Shown here: piece by piece, positions 1 through 6,352 of the stretch
How the letters are laid out: each line of letters opens with the position of its first letter
Position numbering within the stretch: position 1 is the stretch's first letter
Assembly (NCBI GenBank): GCA_021821705.1
Contig: JAKACE010000024.1
Coordinates: 1 to 11,664, forward strand
DNA from: Actinomycetes bacterium
GTDB lineage: Bacteria > Actinomycetota > Acidimicrobiia > Acidimicrobiales > Palsa-688
Reading direction: 5' to 3'
Length of the DNA: 11,664 nucleotides
Made by a program: the position numbers and the translations under genes
Notes under the pieces: model-generated
Told to the model about the DNA's origin: nothing
Databases searched by the model: none
The model's input: only the letters and a program-made list of their open reading frames with translations

Positions 1-942
1 CGCCCGTTTCTGGTTGTGGAACTTGTCCTTGCAGTCAGCCAGGAAGAAGAAGTCTTCTCCGACCGTCTGGGCCAGGCCCGTAGCCAGGGCGAGCAACGTC
101 TTGCCCGTCCCGGCATGGCCGGCCAGGGCCACGATCGGGATGTCGGGGCCCATCAACAGGTCGATCGCCATATGCTGCTCGGCGCTGCGGCCACGCAGTC
201 CATAGGGGCGCTGGAAGCTGATAGCGCGCAACCCGTCCATCGTGACCCGGGCGATCACGGCCTGAGGCCCGGCGGAGAGGCTGAAGTACTCGTTGACCAC
301 CGACGCCTCGGCCCCGGCCACGACGTCGTCGCTGCGACCTCCTAGCTCCTCCCAGGCCGCCGTCCGTCCTTCCTTCTTGGCGCCATAGATGCTGTCGATG
401 ACGGAGGGGGCCACCTCGGCGGTGTAATACCCGATGTCGGCGCTCTGGGCGCTGCCCGTACCGGCATGCAGTTCCTCGGCCACGATCCCGACTACGGCCG
501 CCTTCACGCGGAAGGAGACGTCGTTGGAAACCAGCGTCACCGGGCGGCCCTCGGTCCTGCGCAGGCTGAGCGCCGTGTTGAGTATGCGGTTGTCCGGCAC
601 CGAGATGTCGAGACGGTGCTCCGACACCAGATCTTCGTGGTGCCCGTTCACCTCGACACGCAGCAAACCGCCGTTTGGCAACTTGACCGGCTCGGCGACA
701 TGCGCCAAGTCGACACCCTCGATAAGGCCCCACAGCTTGCGGATCGCCTCGCGGGCCGATTTGCCGCTGTAGTCAGGGCGCTTCTTGAGCCCGTCCAGCT
801 CCTCGATCGCCGTGAGCGGCACCACTACCTCCCGGTCGGGGTAGCGGTATATGACGTCGGGGTCGTGCACAAGGGCGCTCGTGTCGAGGACTACGATGCC
901 CTGCTCGCGGGACCGGGGGACTGGGCGGCCAGCCTTGGTCAT
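1..942 (-). CDS. phoH2: PIN domain-PhoH family ATPase (PhoH2-like), C-terminus cut off by window edge
   Basis: Visible are 314 residues from an ATG at 942; the rest of the ATPase lies beyond base 1. The N-terminal part is a PIN ribonuclease domain (about residues 15-150) with the expected acidic residues: D20 in VLDTSALVHDP, E48, D117 in PDNRILNTAL and D141 in SNDVSFRVKA. After a linker comes the start of the PhoH P-loop ATPase, with Walker A GHAGTGKT at 275-282. A PIN domain joined to PhoH is the PhoH2/YlaK architecture, described in mycobacteria as an RNA helicase/sequence-specific RNase and part of a toxin-antitoxin pair. The protein is cytoplasmic. The start is supported by GAGG at -11 to -8 before the ATG. 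Family assignment is firm; an RNase or toxin role here is inferred from relatives. Confidence 0.93.
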   Translation of the reverse strand, partial: MTKAGRPVPRSREQGIVVLDTSALVHDPDVIYRYPDREVVVPLTAIEELDGLKKRPDYSGKSAREAIRKLWGLIEGVDLAHVAEPVKLPNGGLLRVEVNGHHEDLVSEHRLDISVPDNRILNTALSLRRTEGRPVTLVSNDVSFRVKAAVVGIVAEELHAGTGSAQSADIGYYTAEVAPSVIDSIYGAKKEGRTAAWEELGGRSDDVVAGAEASVVNEYFSLSAGPQAVIARVTMDGLRAISFQRPYGLRGRSAEQHMAIDLLMGPDIPIVALAGHAGTGKTLLALATGLAQTVGEDFFFLADCKDKFHNQKRA

Positions 943-946
943 ACCT

Positions 947-1225
947 CTACCTCGTATCACCTCGCCACGACGGGGGGGTCACCCGGCCGGTTGTCGGCCA
1001 GGCTCGGTCGCCCGCTCCCCCTCCGTGAGCTGAGCCAACGGGACTGTCGTCAGCGCCTGCGCGCCTGGCCCCCTCACACCTGCCCGATCGAGACGCCAAC
1101 CAGCCGGGACCTGCGGTCGCTGGGGCGTCGGCCTCGATCGTCAAAGAGAGCACCACGACGGGTTCGATCGTAGCCGTAGAGGCGGCCCGGTTGGCGGTCC
1201 ACGCCGCCGGCGCGCCGGCGTTCAT
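947..1225 (-). other. Weak 92-codon open frame directly upstream of phoH2
   Basis: This frame starts at ATG 1225 and ends at TAG 949-947, leaving 4 nt before the phoH2 ATG, so it would be cotranscribed with it. By hand count about 83% of the first 42 codons end in G or C, against roughly 68% in the remainder; real neighbouring genes look higher throughout. No domain is recognisable; the middle has a hydrophobic, beta-like stretch (EPVVVLSLTIEA). A plus-strand frame sharing the same wobble positions is also open here, so coding bias does not settle strand. Mycobacterial phoH2 genes have a small upstream antitoxin gene (phoAT), which is the only reason to keep this candidate. It may equally be plain 5' untranslated DNA. 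Confidence 0.2.
1205..1220. repeat. 16-bp perfect GC palindrome
   Basis: CGCCGGCGCGCCGGCG reads the same on both strands and lies between the stop of the GRAM-like gene and the phoH2 start. As RNA it could form a small hairpin, but there is no following T-rich tract on either strand. Short all-GC palindromes arise readily in DNA this GC-rich, so a function is uncertain. Confidence 0.4.
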
Positions 1226-1286
1226 GCTCGCTCACAACGCGGCCAGGCACCCCTACGCCGGTGGTCCCCTGTACTGCCGCCCCGAC

Positions 1287-1739
1287 CTAGGGTCTCGCGC
1301 TCCCTCTGCCGCTCCCGCTCCCTCTGCCGGTGCCGCTGCCGCCATCGCACGGGCCGGATGGGCCTTGGCCTGCGCCACCGCCGTACAGGGCATGCTCGAG
1401 CTCATGGGCGGCCTCGCCCGCACCGAAAACCCGGAACGTCTCGGTACCCTCCTTTGTCTCTACCACCAGCCACATCCGCCCGCGCCGGCGCACTGCCCCG
1501 ACGTGGCCCGCCGGGCACTGCCACACGGGAGCCGAGAGCCTGCGCTCCAGCTTGTTCGGCTCGAAGCGCACGCCTGAAGCGTCCGCGCTCAGACGCCCAC
1601 CCGCAAGGCGCCAGCGGTGCCGGCGGGCTGCCCGTACCGAGTGCATGCCGGGATCGTCGGCCTGGTCCGGCCCAAGCTGTAGCAGCACCTCGTGGGCAAC
1701 GCCAGCGGTAGGCCGGCCCCTCTCAGCCGACGGCAACAA
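1287..1739 (-). CDS. Small protein with GRAM/PH-like domain and Gly/Ser/Arg repeat tail
   Basis: I do not recognise a named family with certainty. Counting from TTG 1739 (150 residues), residues about 40-118 read like a small bacterial GRAM/PH-like beta domain: WRLAGGRLSADASGVRFEPN (43-62), VWQCPAGHVGAVRRRGRMWL (72-91), then VVETKEGTETFRVFGAG (92-108) and a short helix ending HELEHALYG. In known members such domains act as lipid- or protein-binding modules; the ligand here is unknown. No signal peptide or membrane segment is visible. The tail (120-150) is a low-complexity GSGTGRGSGSGR-type repeat. The start is unclear: TTG 1739 has a weak AGG 11 nt upstream, while GTG 1688 and ATG 1646 have no ribosome site. 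It is divergent from the lipase, 48 nt away. The frame continues open through the lipase gene antisense, which is not coding. Confidence 0.6.
   Translation of the reverse strand: MLPSAERGRPTAGVAHEVLLQLGPDQADDPGMHSVRAARRHRWRLAGGRLSADASGVRFEPNKLERRLSAPVWQCPAGHVGAVRRRGRMWLVVETKEGTETFRVFGAGEAAHELEHALYGGGAGQGPSGPCDGGSGTGRGSGSGRGSARP
1299..1334. repeat. Two copies of an 18-bp coding repeat
   Basis: Units at 1299-1316 and 1317-1334 share their first 13 bases (GCTCCCTCTGCCG) at a period of 18, followed by a partial third unit. On the minus strand they encode six-residue Gly/Ser/Arg blocks in the tail of the GRAM-like protein. This looks like slippage expansion of a flexible tail. Confidence 0.7.
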
Positions 1740-1787
1740 CCAGACGAGCGCCTGACCGGCGCACGGCGGGTGTGCTAGGACGGGTGC

Positions 1788-3140
1788 GTGCGGTCGTCGC
1801 GCCCCGCCGTCATGGCCTACCCCTCGTCCGGCCCCCTCCACAGCCATGCCGGACGACACACCAGCCCAGGGCGCAGGTTGGCCGCTGTCATGGCCGGTGC
1901 AGCCGCCGTGCTCTCGACGCTCACGGGCGTGCTCGACCTGTCGGCACCGCCCTCCGTCGCCGCGACGCCACCCCTGCTGCCGTCCGTCGACCCCTTCTAC
2001 ACCTACCACGGGCCACTCGCCTCCATCGCCCCGGGCACGGTCCTGAAGAGCCGCCCGGTTGTGGCCGCATCCAACGGGCAGCTCGAGGTGACCCAGGTCC
2101 TGTACCGCACGACCGGCGAGCTGGGCCACCCGACCGTGACCGTGGCCACGGTGGTCCGGGCCACCTCGGGGGCCAAGCCGGCGCAGATCCTCTCCTACCA
2201 GGAGGCCTACGACGGCCTGGGGCCCAAGTGCGAGCCCTCGTACAAGCTGCAGTCCGGGCTCGGCAGCCTCGGTCAGGTGACCGGCTACCTGGCGGCCGGT
2301 CTTCTCAGCGGCTACCTGTCGTCGGGCCTGGTCCTCGTAGTGCCCGATTACGAGGGTGTCCACCAGGAGTGGACGGCGGGCCAGGAGGCAGGGTACGAAA
2401 CCCTCGACGGAGCCCGCGCCGCCGAGAACCTCCTGAAGCTGGCACCGGCCACCACCAGAGTGGGCCTCGTCGGTTACTCGGGTGGCGCCATCGCCACCGA
2501 CTACGCCACCGAACTGGCGTCGCGCTACGCCCCCGGGCTCGACCTGGCGGGCGCGGCCGAAGGCGGAGTGCCTGTGGACTTCGCCCATGTTCTGCGTTAC
2601 GTCAACGGCAGCCCGTACTGGTCCGGAGTCATCCCCATGGCCCTGGTCGGCCTGGGACGGGCCTTCCAGCTCCCCCTGGACAAGTACCTGTCCGCATACG
2701 GTAGGTCGCTGACGTCGGCAATAGCGCAGGACTGCCTGGGCGACGTGGCCGGCCACTACCCGGGGCTCACGTACCAGCAGCTGTTCAAGCCTCGCTACCG
2801 GGACATCTTCGCCGTACCGGTTTTCCGCAGGATCTTCAACAAGATGATCATGGGCAGGGCCGGCACCCCCCACACCCCCGTGTTCATCGGACAAGGTGTT
2901 TCGGACGGGACCGGTGACGGGGTGATGGTGGCCAAGGACGTGGAGAGCCTCGCCCGCGAGTACTGCCGGCGCGGTGCGACGGTCGAGCTGCACCTCTACA
3001 AGGGCCTGGACCACAACAAGGCGGTCGCCCCCTTCGTGGTCGGGGCACTGTCCTTCCTGGCCAAGACCCTCCGTGGTGAGCCCATCCCCAACGGCTGCGC
3101 TGCGATCGCGGCGGGCGAGCCGCGGGCGTCCCCGCACTGA
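1788..3140 (+). CDS. Secreted lipase/esterase of the secretory lipase (LIP, CAL-A-like) family
   Basis: A 450-residue alpha/beta hydrolase probably hydrolysing lipid or ester bonds outside the cell. The N-terminus is an export signal: basic stretch with R29-R30, hydrophobic core 31-49, likely cleavage near SVAA (59). The mature part fits the secretory lipase family (PF03583 type), with the oxyanion-side pattern PDYEG (about 186-190), nucleophile elbow GYSGG (S231) and His409 in YKGLDHNKAV. The acid is Asp373 or Asp377 in GVSDGTGDGV; aligning with the DEIVP motif of CAL-A slightly favours 377. Four cysteines (148, 316, 393, 437) could form two disulfides, as in exported relatives. Start GTG 1788 has AGGA at 1777-1780, 7 nt upstream; ATG 1812 would also leave an intact signal. 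Substrate is unknown. Confidence 0.88.
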   Translation: MRSSRPAVMAYPSSGPLHSHAGRHTSPGRRLAAVMAGAAAVLSTLTGVLDLSAPPSVAATPPLLPSVDPFYTYHGPLASIAPGTVLKSRPVVAASNGQLEVTQVLYRTTGELGHPTVTVATVVRATSGAKPAQILSYQEAYDGLGPKCEPSYKLQSGLGSLGQVTGYLAAGLLSGYLSSGLVLVVPDYEGVHQEWTAGQEAGYETLDGARAAENLLKLAPATTRVGLVGYSGGAIATDYATELASRYAPGLDLAGAAEGGVPVDFAHVLRYVNGSPYWSGVIPMALVGLGRAFQLPLDKYLSAYGRSLTSAIAQDCLGDVAGHYPGLTYQQLFKPRYRDIFAVPVFRRIFNKMIMGRAGTPHTPVFIGQGVSDGTGDGVMVAKDVESLAREYCRRGATVELHLYKGLDHNKAVAPFVVGALSFLAKTLRGEPIPNGCAAIAAGEPRASPH

Positions 3141-3172
3141 CTCGGCGCCCCAGATAAGGGCCTTCGGAGGTT

Positions 3173-3212
3173 CCCGGCGATCGGGGCTGCCGGGCGGCCC
3201 CTCCCATCTCTT
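3173..3212 (+). terminator. Possible terminator after the lipase gene
   Basis: CCCGGC (3173-3178) pairs with GCCGGG (3189-3194) around a 10-nt loop, 33 nt after the lipase stop. It is followed by a pyrimidine-rich run (about 3198-3212) rather than a true T tract. This is a weak intrinsic terminator at best. Confidence 0.3.
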
Positions 3213-3224
3213 CGGTGCGCCGAA
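3211..3224. promoter_or_regulatory. Short inverted repeat upstream of the lipoprotein gene
   Basis: TTCGG-TGCG-CCGAA is a perfect 5-bp-arm inverted repeat about 66 nt before the lipoprotein start. A TAAGAT hexamer, a plausible -10 element, lies at 3244-3249; the bases about 17 nt before it do not resemble TTGACA. It may be an operator or an accidental hairpin. Confidence 0.22.
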
Positions 3225-3290
3225 CTGTACCCGTGCGTGCCGCTAAGATTTGCGTGCACCCGGCCGGACGGCCGGGAACGGGAGGGGGAT

Positions 3291-3923
3291 GTGACTGGCT
3301 TCCTAGCGCGGCCACTGAAGGGCGCGGCCGGTGCGGCTCTCGCCGTCGTAGTGCTCGGCGGGTGTGTGCACGTGACAGAGGCGACATCCATCAATGGCAA
3401 TGGCTCGTCCATGGTCACCGAGACCCTGACCTTCAACCCAAAGGTGCTGTCCGAGCTCGGCGGCGAAGGCAAGATCCTCAAGAATTTCACGGTCAGTGCC
3501 GACCAGCACCTGCCGGGCCACGTCAAGGCGTCCACTTTCACCGACTCGGCTGGCTGGAAGGGGGTCAAAGTCGAGATGGCGCTGACGAACCTGAGCCAGC
3601 TCCAAAAGGTCGAAACGTCCGCCAACGGCGGAGGGAGCCCGCCGTTCTCCAAGTTCTCCATCTCGCACGCCGGCAGCCACTGGAGCCTGGCTGGCGAAGT
3701 CAACAAGGGTTTCGCCTCTCAGGGTGGCTCCGGCACAGCGCCCAAGGGCAGCGGCGGGCCGACCTTGGCCCAGCTCGAGGCGGCCGGCTTCACCTATGTC
3801 ATCAGCTTCCGGCTGCCGGGCAAGGTCGTCTCGGACAATGCGACATCGCGTTCGGGCAACACCCTGTCCTGGAACATGTTGCAGGACCATTCGGTCGTAA
3901 AGGTGGCTTGGACCACGGGCTGA
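3291..3923 (+). CDS. LppM-like membrane lipoprotein
   Basis: A 210-residue predicted lipoprotein. Residues 1-24 are a lipoprotein signal (R7/K10, hydrophobic 12-22) with lipobox LGGC, so lipidation is expected at C25. The mature part resembles the actinobacterial LppM domain (formerly DUF3153): a beta-rich start that follows the Cys, and a C-terminal signature FRLPGKVVSDNATSRSGNTL (173-192) followed by SWN (193-195). A low-complexity Gly/Ser/Pro loop (112-119 and 143-157) interrupts the domain. Mycobacterial LppM acts at the cell envelope and in phagocytosis; no molecular activity is established and none is claimed here. Unlike many LppM proteins, no C-terminal membrane helix is present. GTG 3291 is preferred because GGAGG lies just upstream at 3281-3285 and the signal begins there; an in-frame GTG at 3237 has neither. 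It shares its strand with the lipase, 150 nt away, but a common operon is not shown. Confidence 0.72.
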   Translation: MTGFLARPLKGAAGAALAVVVLGGCVHVTEATSINGNGSSMVTETLTFNPKVLSELGGEGKILKNFTVSADQHLPGHVKASTFTDSAGWKGVKVEMALTNLSQLQKVETSANGGGSPPFSKFSISHAGSHWSLAGEVNKGFASQGGSGTAPKGSGGPTLAQLEAAGFTYVISFRLPGKVVSDNATSRSGNTLSWNMLQDHSVVKVAWTTG

Positions 3924-3949
3924 GCCGTTCCGGCCGGAGGCGCCGGCTC
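3922..3949. terminator. Possible bidirectional terminator between convergent genes
   Basis: GAGCCG (3922-3927), overlapping the lipoprotein stop, pairs with CGGCTC (3944-3949). The loop contains a second small palindrome (CCGGCCGG). It sits in the 86-bp gap between the convergent lipoprotein gene and lutBC, where a terminator for both is expected. No T tract follows on either strand. Confidence 0.3.
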
Positions 3950-4009
3950 CTGGCGGTCGCCGACGCCAGCCAATAGTCGTCGGGCGCGCCGCCAGGTCGG
4001 CCCCACCGT

Positions 4010-6352
4010 TCAGATTGCGGGACCAGGGCTTCGCAAGACCACTACGTCGAGCACTCGTGGCCCGTGCACGCCCTCGACTCGCTCCAGCTCGATGTCGCTG
4101 GTAGCCGACGGCCCCGAGACCCATGTCTGGGCCGCCGTGGGCACCAGTCGGGCGACCGCCTCCGGCACCCCTCGCACGAGCTGGTCCTCGCGCACGACCA
4201 GGACCAGTTGGTCCGGCACCAAGGACAGGGCGCGACGTCCCTGCGCCGGGCCACTGTCGAGCACCACCGTCCCGGTCGCTGCAATCGCAACCGCGCAGCC
4301 GCTGACCGTGGCGTCGAACCGGTCGAGCTCGGTCGCATCGAAACGGGGGTCGTCGGCGGCAACCTCGAAACCCGGCCTGGCGGCTGGAGGCTTTTGGGCG
4401 CCCATGCGCGCCTGGCCCGACGCCGTTGGCGGCAACCACCCCTCGGGTAAGTCGGACGGGACAACCACCCGCCGGCTGCCGGCACGGCTGAGAGCCTCCG
4501 CCACGGCCGACGCAACCTCGCCGGCCCCCACTACGCTGGCCATGGCGCCGTAGTCCTCCACCCGCTCGACAAAGAGGCCCAACAGCTCTCCGGTCGGGCC
4601 GCCGGCGTCGTGGCTGTAACGCCGGGGGATCTCCAGCTGACCGAAGCTCGCCGAGCCGAGCGCCGACGAGATCGCCCCCATCACAGCATCGCGGCCCACC
4701 CGCGCACCTTGCCGCCCTGCAGCGGTCCGCCGCTTCGTCGGGCCCAGCCAGGCCAACGAATCCAACAGGCGCAGCCCGCCCCGCTTCGCCTGTGCTGCGC
4801 TTGTACTGCTGGCACCGGGGACGTCCCGGCCAACCGGCACAGCCGGCTCCAAGGCGGGCAACGAGGGGCCGCTATCCTCCCCGCCTCGCTCGCGTGCCCA
4901 CCAGTCCCTGAAGGAGACAGGGCCCACACGTGGCAGGTCGCGCCCGCTCGCCCATCTGCCCACCGGTCCCGGTAGCCCCGCCAGGGCCCGGCCCCGGCCC
5001 AGCACCCTAGCGGCCAGGCCACCGAGCCTGATGGCTCTGCCGAACCGGTCGGGCGAGGACATCACGTAGGCGGCGCCGATCATGGCCAAGGGCTCGGCGT
5101 GAGCCCAGCGGCGCTGGTCGACCGCCCGGGCGCGCAGGTGCACAAGCAGGCGAGGGATATCGATGCGGACGGGGCAAACATCGGCGCATGCCCCGCAGAG
5201 GGTGGAGGCGAACGGCAGGCTGGCCTCCACCGGCGCCATCGCCACTCCGTCGAGCTGGGGCGTCAGGATGGCCCCGATCGGGCCCGGGTAGACCGAGCCG
5301 TAGGCATGGCCCCCCACCCTCTCGTAGACGGGGCAGACGTTGAGGCAAGCAGCACAACGGATGCAGCGCAGTGCCTGCCGGCCGACCGGGTCTGCCAGCG
5401 CCCGCGTGCGGCCGTTGTCCACCAGTACGAGGTGGAACTCCGACGGCCCATTGCCCGGCGTAGCCCCGGACCAGACCGAGGTGTACGGGGACATGCGCTC
5501 ACCGGTGGCGGACCGTGCCAGGAGCTGAAGGAAAACCTCCAGGTCTCTGAAGCGGGGCACGACCTTGTCGATGCCGGCCACCGATATGAGCGTCTGTGGC
5601 AGCGTCACGCACATGCGGCCGTTGCCTTCGGACTCCACCACGACGACCGAGCCAGACTCGGCCACCACGAAGTTCGCTCCCGAGATGGCCACCTTGGCGT
5701 CGAGGAAACGCCGGCGCAGGTGAGCGCGTGCCGCCGCTGCGAGCTCAGCCGGGTCGTCGCCGAGGCCCACGGGTGCAGCCAGGCCCCGCTCCCCCATCCT
5801 GCGTACGAAGACCTGACGCACCTCGGCCCGGTTGCGGTGCAGCGCCGGGACCACGATGTGGCTGGGAAGATCGTCGCCGAGCTGGACTATGAGCTCGGCC
5901 AGGTCGGTTTCGACGACTTCGACACCCGCGGCCGAGAGCGCCTCGTTGAGCTCTATCTCGGCCGTGGTCATCGACTTGACCTTGACCACGTCGGTGCTGC
6001 CCGTCCTTTTCACCAGGTCGACAATTCTGGTCCGCGCCTCGGCGGCCGTGGCCGCGTAGTGGACGTGCCCCCCCGCCGCTTCAACCCTTTCCTCGACCTG
6101 GCCGAGCAGTGCGTCCAGCTGCGAGAGGCTCTCGTCCCTGATCGCCGCCGCCGCGTCGCGTAGCTGCTCGAGGTCGCCGAGCTCGGCCATCGCCCGGTCA
6201 CGCTTGTAGCGGATCGTCCCCGTGGCCCGGCGCAGATTGGCCCGGAGCTGAGCGTCCCCCAGCGCACGGGACGCCGCCTCAGGGAAGGGTGGTGACCCGC
6301 GAAAACCGGCCCCGTTCGGTACGGGCGAGCTCGGTGCCCCCGTCGAGCTCAT
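4010..6352 (-). CDS. lutBC: LutB-LutC fusion: iron-sulfur and LUD-domain subunits of L-lactate utilisation complex
   Basis: One 780-residue chain joins two normally separate subunits of the LutABC (LldEFG) complex, which oxidises L-lactate to pyruvate. Residues about 25-320 are the LutB LUD domain (GANFVVAESGSVVVVESEGN near 225-244). Then come two ferredoxin-like motifs: CIRCAACLNVCP (C330, C333, C336, C340) and CGACADVCP (C386, C389, C393). The LutB part ends near FRDWWARERG (481-490), its usual C-terminus. A Pro/Ala/Ser-rich linker (490-545) leads to LutC (about 550-776), recognised by AIAATGTVVLDSGPAQGRRA (689-708) and SLVPDQLVLVV. The sum of lengths matches LutB plus LutC. Start ATG 6352 overlaps the lutA stop as ATGA, indicating translational coupling; an upstream extension inside lutA is rejected. 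Cytoplasmic, acting with LutA. A GTG at 4699 could additionally initiate LutC alone. Confidence 0.9.
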   Translation of the reverse strand: MSSTGAPSSPVPNGAGFRGSPPFPEAASRALGDAQLRANLRRATGTIRYKRDRAMAELGDLEQLRDAAAAIRDESLSQLDALLGQVEERVEAAGGHVHYAATAAEARTRIVDLVKRTGSTDVVKVKSMTTAEIELNEALSAAGVEVVETDLAELIVQLGDDLPSHIVVPALHRNRAEVRQVFVRRMGERGLAAPVGLGDDPAELAAAARAHLRRRFLDAKVAISGANFVVAESGSVVVVESEGNGRMCVTLPQTLISVAGIDKVVPRFRDLEVFLQLLARSATGERMSPYTSVWSGATPGNGPSEFHLVLVDNGRTRALADPVGRQALRCIRCAACLNVCPVYERVGGHAYGSVYPGPIGAILTPQLDGVAMAPVEASLPFASTLCGACADVCPVRIDIPRLLVHLRARAVDQRRWAHAEPLAMIGAAYVMSSPDRFGRAIRLGGLAARVLGRGRALAGLPGPVGRWASGRDLPRVGPVSFRDWWARERGGEDSGPSLPALEPAVPVGRDVPGASSTSAAQAKRGGLRLLDSLAWLGPTKRRTAAGRQGARVGRDAVMGAISSALGSASFGQLEIPRRYSHDAGGPTGELLGLFVERVEDYGAMASVVGAGEVASAVAEALSRAGSRRVVVPSDLPEGWLPPTASGQARMGAQKPPAARPGFEVAADDPRFDATELDRFDATVSGCAVAIAATGTVVLDSGPAQGRRALSLVPDQLVLVVREDQLVRGVPEAVARLVPTAAQTWVSGPSATSDIELERVEGVHGPRVLDVVVLRSPGPAI

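Larger units (their letters stand above)
943..1286. other. Gene-poor stretch between phoH2 and the GRAM-like gene
   Basis: About 344 bases without a gene I can defend. It contains the weak minus-strand frame described separately, an open plus-strand frame (from about 1029) that runs on as the shadow of the small minus-strand gene, three CGATCG hexamers (1085, 1135, 1165) and a 16-base perfect palindrome at 1205-1220. It should carry the phoH2 promoter and the 3' end signals of the gene to its right. I could not find a -35/-10 pair that stands out. Confidence 0.5.

Noticed and set aside
951..979. Promoter for phoH2 (GTGACC and TGATAC on the minus strand)
   Set aside because: Only the -35 resembles consensus, and transcription would begin within the ribosome site.
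1150..1185. tRNA-like T-loop (GGTTCGATC) in the phoH2 upstream region
   Set aside because: The flanking bases do not pair into a T stem and no acceptor or anticodon arm can be drawn.
1752..1778. Promoter for the lipase (CTGACC and TGCTAG)
   Set aside because: The spacing is 15 nt, and the -10 would overlap the ribosome site 10 nt before the start; not credible as a standard promoter.
1740..3137. Upper part of a 616-codon minus-strand frame antisense to the lipase
   Set aside because: Its translation is Gly/Arg/Val-rich with no domain, and it is a wobble shadow of the well-supported lipase; only the segment left of about 1739 looks like a real protein.
5099..6163. 354-codon plus-strand frame opposite lutBC
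   Set aside because: Antisense shadow of the LutB part; no domain signature and typical GC-rich mirror composition.
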